Assembly (NCBI GenBank): GCA_035048485.1
Contig: CM068592.1
Coordinates: 39,198,045 to 39,262,044, forward strand
DNA length: 64,000 nucleotides
Source of the DNA: Pteria penguin
Lineage: Eukaryota; Mollusca; Bivalvia; Pterioida; Pteriidae
Direction: 5' to 3'
Position numbers and translations under genes: made by a program. Under the pieces are notes generated by a model that was not told the origin of the DNA, ran no database searches, and was given only the letters and a program-made list of their open reading frames with translations. This document shows, in pieces, positions 45,972 through 57,900 of this stretch (positions are counted from its first letter, which is position 1; each line of letters opens with the position of its first letter).

Positions 45972-48900
45972 TTATACTGCCGTCATGGCGTCTTTTTTGT
46001 TGTCATTGGCGACAACATTATGCACCACTTTGTAATCCATCTCTTTCTCCATGTGTAAGGGAGGTAACTCGTTCTTGGAGAGATGATGGACAATTCCTGC
46101 TCCTAGACTGTCCCCTGTCACGTTTGTTAGAGTCCGGAAACGGTCGCTATAATAAATGGAAACGTCTTCATTATGCATATCACAAATTCAGTATCATACA
46201 TGTATATGATATAAGGTCGGAATGTCGAACGAATGCTTTTATTGAAATCTTATACAAATATAAGCTTCAGAACAGTGGGCGAACACTTACATGTACTTGT
46301 AAATAAAGTATTTAGAGAGTAGAGGGCGAACACTTGCTTGTAAATTAAGTATTTACAGAGTACAGGGCAAACACTTGCTTGTAAATAAAGTATTTACAGA
46401 GTACAGGGCAAACCCTTGCTTGTAAATAAAGTATTTTCAGAGTACAGGGCGAACAATGATTTGTAAATAAAGTATTTAAAGAGAAAAGAACGAACACTTG
46501 CTTGTAAATAAAGTATCTACATAGCATCTAGGGAAAACTCTTGCTTGAATATAAAGTTTGTGAAGGTATCGTTAGAGTAGAGGGCGAACACTTGCTTGAA
46601 TATAAGTATTTATTGATACTTTTCAAAACAGAGTGCGAATACATGCTTGTTTACAATTTCTTGCGACCTCCAGAAGATTTTTACCGATGAAAATAGAAAA
46701 ACTCGAAGTTCAATTTCGACACCGTCTTTTTAACATCACCTCAATAATCTTCTGACCAATCACAGAGCAGTCGGTAACCTAGCCGCAAGTAGTGACCCTA
46801 AATGAATGATAGGGCCACAATTCCTTACGTTGCGTAAACTTGCATTTTTGATAAAAGGAATGGCTGGCACGATTCTACGCATTTCGGCATCAAATGGAGC
46901 AAATATCTAACATATATAAACATAAAGCAAACGATCGGCAATTTTATCTTACCCCCGATCTGTCGTCTGAAGGCTCTACACACCTTTTTTCCCAACCTAT
47001 TTCAAATTTGCCGATTTCTGTGTCAGCCATTCGGTCTCGCGAGATCTCGTTAACAGAAACCTCGCAAAAAGAGGCGGAGCTGACGAAAAACACGTGGTCA
47101 TTGTTATTTTTATGTCATTTCTCTGTTCACATTTTATTCATCGGCTAGTTATTTATGAAGAAGAAAACTTAATTAAAATGACCAGAAATGCGGTAACTAG
47201 CCGATATAACAATGACCACGCACCCATGACCACGTGTTTTTCGTCAGCTCCGCCTCTTTTTGTGATGTTTCTTTTAACGAGATCTCGCGTGACCGAATGG
47301 TTGACACAGAAACCGGCAAATTTGAAACAGGTTGGGAAAAAATGTGTGTAGAGCCTTCAGACGACAGATCGGGGGTAAGATAACATTGCCGATCGTTTGC
47401 TTTATGTTTATATATGTTAGATATTTGGTCCATTTGATGCCGAAATGCGTAGAATCGTGCCAGCCATTCCGTTTATCAAAAATGCAAGTTTACGCAACGT
47501 AAGGAATTGTGGCCCTATCATTCATTTCGGGCCACTACTTGCGGCTATCGGTAACCATATTTCGCATTTTTAGCCGTTTAGCCATTTTTAACCGTCTCAT
47601 GTAACATATATGAGAATTGATTCGATCAAACATTTACATTCATCACTGACGACATCTGCTGTATTTATCAATTATAATGATGTGATACAATAGTTACATC
47701 TCGGTGTCTTCCGTATAGGACTATTTTCTCTGCATTATCACATCGTTAACCAAAGTTTTGTACTCTTGGCTTCAATGAATTTTGTTAAGTTTTCAAGCAC
47801 CAATACTTACAGGAACCAATCAACGACAAGAATGAGTGTGACGTCTTCGATGGGTAATCCAACAGCAGACAGGACGATCACCATGGTAACGAGACCTGCT
47901 TGGGGAACTCCGGCGGCTCCTATAGAGGCAGCAGTAGCGGTGATACTAATGGAATAAAAATAGATCTATTGATGGATAATTGGTGACATTAGAAATAGTT
48001 TCAAGAAGAAGAAGCAGTCCATACAGAAACCTCTTCATTTAATCTGTTTCATTACATAGGGTTACTGGGAACATAAAACTCGTACAGATACATTATTCCT
48101 ACAGATGAATTCCTTCGACGTCTTCACACGGGGGATACATAACTTCAATCGCCCATTTCTTCAATTTAACCTGCTATTATGCAAATGAACCTTTATGCTG
48201 AATTAAGAGCTAAAATATTGTAGTTGCAAGAGAAAACTTGATGGTGACACCGTGACTCGCATACTGGTCATTCCACTTCCGGTGCGGATATTCTATTGAG
48301 TTACATATATCAATCACAGGGGTGACCTTACAATGAGAAATTCCCAAGACGTAATCCGTTACCTATTGACTTATTACTAGTCTATTATGGATTAGGTCTT
48401 GGGAATTTCTCAATGTAAGGTCTCCCCTGTGTATCAATCCGTCACATAGGCAATACCGCACCCCCTTTTATATCCTTATTTGCACATTATTCGTAATTCA
48501 TTCAAATCCAAACCCAGAATAATGTCCTTTGCATTTTGAAAACAGTAATCACACCAGGCAAAACAATAACTGGACTTTTACCTTATCGTTATGATTTTTC
48601 CGAACGTCATGTTGACATTGTTGACCTGCGCAATGAATAGAGCAGCCACGGCTTCGTACAGAGCGGTACCGTCCATGTTGATGGTGGCTCCCACGGGAAT
48701 AACGAAGCTACATACCCGAGGGTCCACATGGTTAGTATTCTCCAGACAATGTAGTGTGACCGGCATCGTGGCCGAGCTGTAACACAATGTATACACGTAA
48801 ATATCAACAGGTCTTTTATTGAGTATGACGCGGTAGAAGTATGAGATGTCTGGGCCTGGTAGCATATTCTTGGAAAATACTCCAGATAAAGATTTTATGT

Positions 48901-51900
48901 TAAAGCACAAAGGAATACGTATTAATGACGTCTTTGGTATTCTGTGTTTCTCCAACTAAAGAACTTTGGTTCTCTATGGATATTTGCGATGTTAAGTACA
49001 TTGAAAGGAAATCTATTTATAGTGATGATTCATTATCGATGACACCCTCAAAGAAACGGCATAGCTCACTTCGTAACAAAACAAAATAAACATACAAACA
49101 AATATCCCCAAACGAAAACAGCCTAGGTCACCAGGTGCCCGGGAGTAGTGAGCGTCTCCTGTCAGATGATAGACCGACCAGGTGCCCGGGAGTAATGAGC
49201 GTCTCCTGTCAGAGGTTAGACCAGATGCTCAGGAGTAGTTAGCGTCTTATGCCAGAGGTTGGACCAGGTGCCAGCGAGTAGTTGGCGTTTCCTGTCAGGG
49301 GTAAGATCAGGTGCCCGGGAGTACTAAGCGTCTCCTGTCAGGGGTAAGATCAGGTGTCCGGGAGGAGTGAGCGTCTTATGTAAGAGGTTAGACGGGAGTA
49401 GTGAGTGTCTCCTGTCAGATGTTACACCAGGTGCCTGGGAGTAGACAGTGTCTCCTGTCAGAGGTTAGACCAGGTTCCCGGGAGTAGTGATCGTCTCCTG
49501 TCAGAGGTGAGACCAGGTGCCCGGGAGTAGACAGAGTCTCCTGTCAGAGGCTAGACCAGGTGCCCAGGAGTAGCGAGCGTCTCCTGTCAGATGTTAAACC
49601 AGGTGCCCGGGAGTAGTGAGCGTCTCCTGTCAGAGGTAAGACCAGGTCCCTGGCGAAGTGAGTGTCTCCTGTCAGAGGTCAGACCAGGTTCCCGGGAGTA
49701 GTTGGCGTCTCATGTCAGAGGACAGACCAGGTGCCCAGGAGTAGTGAGTGTCTCTTTTCAGGGGTAAGACAAGGTACCCGAGAGTAGTGAGTGTCTCCAG
49801 TCAAGGGTTAGAGATTTCAAAGTATTATGAGGACATTTCAACACAAGGCACGAGGAAAAACAAGGATTAATTCTGCTTAGATTATCGTTTATCTGGCAGG
49901 AAAACCTTGAATTTATTTAAAAGAAAAGTAACTCGACAGTTTTAGAGTTATATCTTCCTTACGAAGGGCAGATGGGATTATGTATACCTGCTAGAGGTTC
50001 CAAATGCAGTTGCCATTGCTGGTAATATTCCATAGATAAACTTATAAGGATTCTTCCGCGTGCATATGAAGTAAAGCAATGGTAGGATGATAGTGCCGTG
50101 GACGAATAAACCACATAACACTGTCACAAAATATAGTCCCACTTGTGTGAGCAGAACTCCGAAATCCTCCATGGCGACGATTTTCCCTGCTATAAGGAAA
50201 GTGATTCCAACAGGCGAGTACCTTCATAAGAACAAAATATCTGTATAATTTCTATTTCCATAAAAAAATCATGTTTTCAACAAGATTTCTATAGAATTTT
50301 TATGTCCATAAAAATATTTCTATTTCCATTTTTTCAACAAGAAAGTGGCATAAAGTGGACTATTAATTGTTATACCTCTTACATCATAATCAAATATCTG
50401 ATGTGTCCAACCTAACATGACGTCATAACAATCAAATTTAATAAAAAAAAAAAATTGCCGTGTCATGAATTGGAAATGGATCGGTGTATTATCGTAGCAA
50501 CCAGTGTTTAGTTACAGGATAACAAGGAAACAAAACGGTGGTGAGAGTCAACAGTAGATTCCATCAGGTCATTTAGCAAAATGTTCTTACGATTTTAAAG
50601 GACGTTTCGTTACTTTTAACCACAGATGTAAACTATCTTGCAAATATGGAGAACGTGAATATGGAAACAATTCTAAAAGTATATGATGATATTTTTTATC
50701 CCCAAAATACAACAAAATCTTTCATATTCTGCATACTGAAGTTTAAAGTAATATCCTATCTACATGTAGGTAAAAGTTATGAAAATCCATGAAAAAAAGT
50801 TTCGAAAGAACGCTTTCTAAATAGTTTGGTGAGAATTAATCACCCAGCCATCAAGGCCATTGACAGTTTTTAAGGAATTTGACACTGATTGTCTATTGCT
50901 GTATCAATCCGCAATGTTTATTAAACTAGGTAATTTACTCAATTCTTAAAGACAAAAATGCGATCCGATACGTTTATTGCATTCCTGCATAAAGAAATTG
51001 GCAAACGAATCACCATGAAGATGGTACATCAAAATCTCGAGCCAAACCGAAGCAAACAAACAAGATTGGAGATTAAAAACTCGGAAAATGCATTCCATCG
51101 CTTATTGTTTTACATATATGCAATACACCAATACAATTTTCAGCATAGAAAGCGATCTTTAGCGGACTTTTGATTGTTACACTTGTGATTTCTGAATTTA
51201 TGATCAAATGTCTGACTTGTCCAACCTTGCTTGGCGTCATTAAAATCGTATTTTGGGCTAAAGTGCATGACGAAAGCAGACCAATGTATAAATATTTTTA
51301 ACATGACGTAAGGCACCTTGTGCCATACGCGTTACTTTTTGCCAGGATTTACTATGACGTCAATGCTAGCAAAGTGACGTCAGAGTAATATGACGCAAAT
51401 TTTTAGGACAAATTATTGCATGTCTGGCATGGAATGAAATAATTGTAAGATCAACAGACAAAAGGCCTATTTACGAACTGTATATCACAGAAAATTTGGA
51501 AACACAAGTATATCCCAATTTTAATGCAATAATCCAGATATAGAGATGTCCTTGTCGAACAGTCAAACACTATACAGCCAATTAACTCATGCATATTATG
51601 TACGTACACTACCAAGCACTTTGCATTCTGCAAAACGTCGACACTTTGACATTAAAACCCAGAGAAGGAAAACTGTCTACATAAACACTAGAAAATGTCG
51701 CCTCATTTTAATTTCTATTAACATAGAAATAAAACTAACACCTTTCTGTAATAAGTTTAATGACATTATTAGACTTTTCCGAAATAAATACATTATGGGA
51801 AAAAACTACTTGCAAATCACAAAGGGAAAATGGTTATAGATTTGTTACAAGTTTTAATGACAAAAATATGCTTTATGATTTATCTTACCAAATAAACACC

Positions 51901-54900
51901 ACGAAGAGTTTCATGGTGCATTCGAACACGCAGTTACAGAAATCCATAAGTGGCTTCCCCTTCTCTCCCATGCGACCGAGGATAACTCCCATACAGACCG
52001 AGAAAACGACAAGACCTAGGATGTTCACCTGACCAGTAGATCCCGGCCCTGGGATATCTACAATGGTCCTGTTGACTACTGCAAAAAAGAAACTAAGGCA
52101 CGAGTAAATCAGTTTCAGTTTAGTGGAAATTCTTTAAATTTTATGTTGCCTCTTTTGATTATCAGATATATTTATCAGACATCCCCCGTGTGGTGTCTGT
52201 GCTATGGTTACTAACATCAGATATATTTATCATGCAGCCATGTGTGGTGTCTGTGCTACGATTACTAACATCAGATATGTTAATCACACAGCCATGTGTG
52301 GTGTCTGTGCTACGATTACTAACATCAGATATGTTAATCACACAGCCATGTGTGGTGTCTGTGCTACGATTACTAACATCAGATATGTTAATCACACAGC
52401 CATGTGTGATGTCTGTGCTATGGTTACTAACATCAGATATGTTTATCACACAGCCATGTGTGATGTCTGTGCTACGATTACTAACATCAGATATGTTAAT
52501 CACACAGCCATGTGTGGTGTCTGTGCTACGATTACTAACATCAGATATGTTAGTCACACAGCCATGTGTGATGTCTGTGCTATGGTTACTAACATCAGAT
52601 ATGTTTATCACACAGCCATGTGTGGTGTCTGTGCTACGATTACCAACATCAGATATGTTAATCACACAGCCATGTGTGATGTCTGTGCTATGGTTATTAA
52701 CATCAGATATGTTAATCACACAGCCATGTGTGGTGTCTGTGCTACGATTACTAACATCAGATATGTTTATCATACAGCCATGTGTGGTGTCTGTGCTACG
52801 ATTACTAACATCAGATATGTTAATCACACAGCCATGTGTGGTGTCTGTGCTACGATTACTAACATCAGATATGTTTATCATACAGCCATGTGTGGTGTCT
52901 GTGCTACGATTACTAACATCAGATATGTTAATCACACAGCCATGTGTGATGTCTGTGCTACGATTACTAACATCAGATATGTTTATCATACAGCCATGTG
53001 TGGTGTCTGTGCTACGATTACCAACATCAGGTATGTTTATCATACAGCCATGTGTGGTGTCTGTGCTACGATTACTAACATCAGGTATGTTAATCACACA
53101 GCCATGTGTGGTGTCTGTGCTACGATTACTAACATCAGATATGTTAATCACACAGCCATGTGTGGTGTCTGTGCTATGGTTACTAACATCAGATATGTTT
53201 ATCATGCAGCCATGTGTGGTGTCTGTGCTATGGTTACTAACACTAGATATGTTTATCACACAGCCATGTGTGGTGTCTGTGCTACGATTACTAACATCAG
53301 ATATGTTTATCATACAGCCATGTGAGGTGTCTGTGCTACGATTACTAACATCAGATATGTTGATCACGCAGCCATGTGTGGTGTCTGTGCTGCGATTACT
53401 AACATCAGATATGTTGATCATACAGCCATGTGTGGTGTCTGTGCTACGATTACTAACATCAGATATGTTTATCATGCAGCCATGTGTGGTGTCTGTGCTA
53501 CGATTACTAACATCAGATATGTTTATCATGCAGCCATGTGTGGTGTCTGTGCTACGATTACTAACATCAGATATGTTTATCACACAGCCATGTGTGGTGT
53601 CTGTGCTACGATTAGTAACATCAGATATGTTTATCACACAGCCATGTGTGGTGTCTGTGCTACGATTAGTAACATCAGATATGTTTATCAAACAGCCATG
53701 TGTGATGTCTGTGCTACGATTACTAACATCAGATATGTTGATCATACAGCCATGTGTGGTGTCTGTGCTACGATTACTCACATAAGATATGTTTATCATG
53801 CAGCCATGTGTGGTGTCTGTGCTACGATTACTGACATCAGATATGTTTATCACACAGCCATGTGTGGTGTCTGTGCTACGATTAGTAACATCAGATATGT
53901 TTATCACACAGCCATGTGTGGTGTCTGTGCTACGATTAGTAACATCAGATATGTTTATCATACAGCCATATGTGGTGTCTGTGCTACGATTACTAACATC
54001 AGATATGTTTATCACACAGCCATGTGTGATGTCTGTGCTATGGTTACTAACATCAGATATGTTTATCATGCAGCCATGTGTGGTGTCTGTGCTACGATTA
54101 CTAACATCAGATATGTTTATCACACAGCCATGTGTGGTGTCTGTGCTACGATTACTAACATCAGATATGTTTATCATACAGCCATGTGTGGTGTCTGTGC
54201 TACGATTACTAACATCAGATATGTTAATCACACAGCCATGTGTGATGTCTGTGCTACGATTACTAACATCAGATATGTTTATCATACAGCCATGTGTGGT
54301 GTCTGTGCTACGATTACCAACATCAGGTATGTTTATCATACAGCCATGTGTGGTGTCTGTGCTACGATTACTAACATCAGGTATGTTAATCACACAGCCA
54401 TGTGTGGTGTCTGTGCTACGATTACTAACATCAGATATGTTAATCACACAGCCATGTGTGGTGTCTGTGCTATGGTTACTAACATCAGATATGTTTATCA
54501 TGCAGCCATGTGTGGTGTCTGTGCTATGGTTACTAACACTAGATATGTTTATCACACAGCCATGTGTGGTGTCTGTGCTACGATTACTAACATCAGATAT
54601 GTTTATCATACAGCCATGTGAGGTGTCTGTGCTACGATTACTAACATCAGATATGTTGATCACGCAGCCATGTGTGGTGTCTGTGCTGCGATTACTAACA
54701 TCAGATATGTTGATCATACAGCCATGTGTGGTGTCTGTGCTACGATTACTAACATCAGATATGTTTATCATGCAGCCATGTGTGGTGTCTGTGCTACGAT
54801 TACTAACATCTGATATGTTTATCATGCAGCCATGTGTGGTGTCTGTGCTACGATTACTAACATCAGATATGTTTATCACACAGCCATGTGTGGTGTCTGT

Positions 54901-57900
54901 GCTACGATTAGTAACATCAGATATGTTTATCACACAGCCATGTGTGGTGTCTGTGCTGCGATTAGTAACATCAGATATGTTTATCAAACAGCCATGTGTG
55001 ATGTCTGTGCTACGATTACTAACATCAGATATGTTGATCATACAGCCATGTGTGGTGTCTGTGCTACGATTACTCACATAAGATATGTTTATCATGCAGC
55101 CATGTGTGGTGTCTGTGCTACGATTACTGACATCAGATATGTTTATCACACAGCCATGTGTGGTGTCTGTGCTACGATTAGTAACATCAGATATGTTTAT
55201 CACACAGCCATGTGTGGTGTCTGTGCTACGATTAGTAACATCAGATATGTTTATCATACAGCCATATGTGGTGTCTGTGCTACGATTACTAACATCAGAT
55301 ATGTTTATCACACAGCCATGTGTGATGTCTGTGCTATGGTTACTAACATCAGATATGTTTATCATGCAGCCATGTGTGGTGTCTGTGCTACGATTACTAA
55401 CATCAGATATGTTTATCACACAGCCATGTGTGGTGTCTGTGCTACGATTACTAACATCAGATATGTTTATCATACAGCCATGTGTGGTGTCTGTGCTACG
55501 ATTACTAACATCAGATATGTTAATCACACAGCCATGTGTGGTGTCTGTGCTACGATTACTAACATCAGATATGTTTATCATACAGCCATGTGTGGTGTCT
55601 GTGCTACGATTACCAACATCAGGTATGTTTATCATACAGCCATGTGTGGTGTCTGTGCTACGATTACTAACATCAGGTATGTTAATCACACAGCCATGTG
55701 TGGTGTCTGTGCTACGATTACTAACATCAGATATGTTAATCACACAGCCATGTGTGGTGTCTGTGCTATGGTTACTAACATCAGATATGTTTATCATGCA
55801 GCCATGTGTGGTGTCTGTGCTATGGTTACTAACACTAGATATGTTTATCACACAGCCATGTGTGGTGTCTGTGCTACGATTACTAACATCAGATATGTTT
55901 ATCATACAGCCATGTGAGGTGTCTGTGCTACGATTACTAACATCAGATATGTTGATCACGCAGCCATGTGTGGTGTCTGTGCTGCGATTACTAACATCAG
56001 ATATGTTGATCATACAGCCATGTGTGGTGTCTGTGCTACGATTACTAACATCAGATATGTTTATCATGCAGCCATGTGTGGTGTCTGTGCTACGATTACT
56101 AACATCAGATATGTTTATCATGCAGCCATGTGTGGTGTCTGTGCTACGATTACTAACATCAGATATGTTTATCACACAGCCATGTGTGGTGTCTGTGCTA
56201 CGATTAGTAACATCAGATATGTTTATCACACAGCCATGTGTGGTGTCTGTGCTGCGATTAGTAACATCAGATATGTTTATCAAACAGCCATGTGTGATGT
56301 CTGTGCTACGATTACTAACATCAGATATGTTGATCATACAGCCATGTGTGGTGTCTGTGCTACGATTACTCACATAAGATATGTTTATCATGCAGCCATG
56401 TGTGGTGTCTGTGCTACGATTACTGACATCAGATATGTTTATCACACAGCCATGTGTGGTGTCTGTGCTACGATTAGTAACATCAGATATGTTTATCACA
56501 CAGCCATGTGTGGTGTCTGTGCTACGATTAGTAACATCAGATATGTTTATCATACAGCCATATGTGGTGTCTGTGCTACGATTACTAACATCAGATATGT
56601 TTATCACACAGCCATGTGTGATGTCTGTGCTATGGTTACTAACATCAGATATGTTTATCACGCAGCCATGTGTGGTGTCTGTGCTACGATTACTAACATC
56701 AGATATGTTTATCACACAGCCATGTGTGGTGTCTGTGCTACGATTAGTAACATCAGATATGTTTATCACACAGCCATGTGTGGTGTCTGTGCTACGATTA
56801 GTAACATCAGATATGTTTATCAAACAGCCATGTGTGATGTCTGTGCTACGATTACTAACATCAGATATGTTGATCATACAGCCATGTGTGGTGTCTGTGC
56901 TACGATTACTCACATAAGATATGTTTATCATGCAGCCATGTGTGGTGTCTGTGCTACGATTACTGACATCAGATATGTTTATCACACAGCCATGTGTGGT
57001 GTCTGTGCTACGATTAGTAACATCAGATATGTTTATCACACAGCCATGTGTGGTGTCTGTGCTACGATTAGTAACATCAGATATGTTTATCATACAGCCA
57101 TATGTGGTGTCTGTGCTACGATTACTAACATCAGATATGTTTATCACACAGCCATGTGTGATGTCTGTGCTATGGTTACTAACATCAGATATGTTTATCA
57201 TGCAGCCATGTGTGGTGTCTGTGCTACGATTACTAACATCAGATATGTTTATCACACAGCCATGTGTGGTGTCTGTGCTACGATTACTAACATCAGATAT
57301 GTTTATCATACAGCCATGTGTGGTGTCTGTGCTACGATTACTAACATCAGATATGTTAATCACACAGCCATGTGTGATGTCTGTGCTACGATTACTAACA
57401 TCAGATATGTTTATCATACAGCCATGTGTGGTGTCTGTGCTACGATTACCAACATCAGGTATGTTTATCATACAGCCATGTGTGGTGTCTGTGCTACGAT
57501 TACTAACATCAGGTATGTTAATCACACAGCCATGTGTGGTGTCTGTGCTACGATTACTAACATCAGATATGTTAATCACACAGCCATGTGTGGTGTCTGT
57601 GCTATGGTTACTAACATCAGATATGTTTATCATGCAGCCATGTGTGGTGTCTGTGCTATGGTTACTAACACTAGATATGTTTATCACACAGCCATGTGTG
57701 GTGTCTGTGCTACGATTACTAACATCAGATATGTTTATCATACAGCCATGTGAGGTGTCTGTGCTACGATTACTAACATCAGATATGTTGATCACGCAGC
57801 CATGTGTGGTGTCTGTGCTGCGATTACTAACATCAGATATGTTGATCATACAGCCATGTGTGGTGTCTGTGCTACGATTACTAACATCAGATATGTTTAT

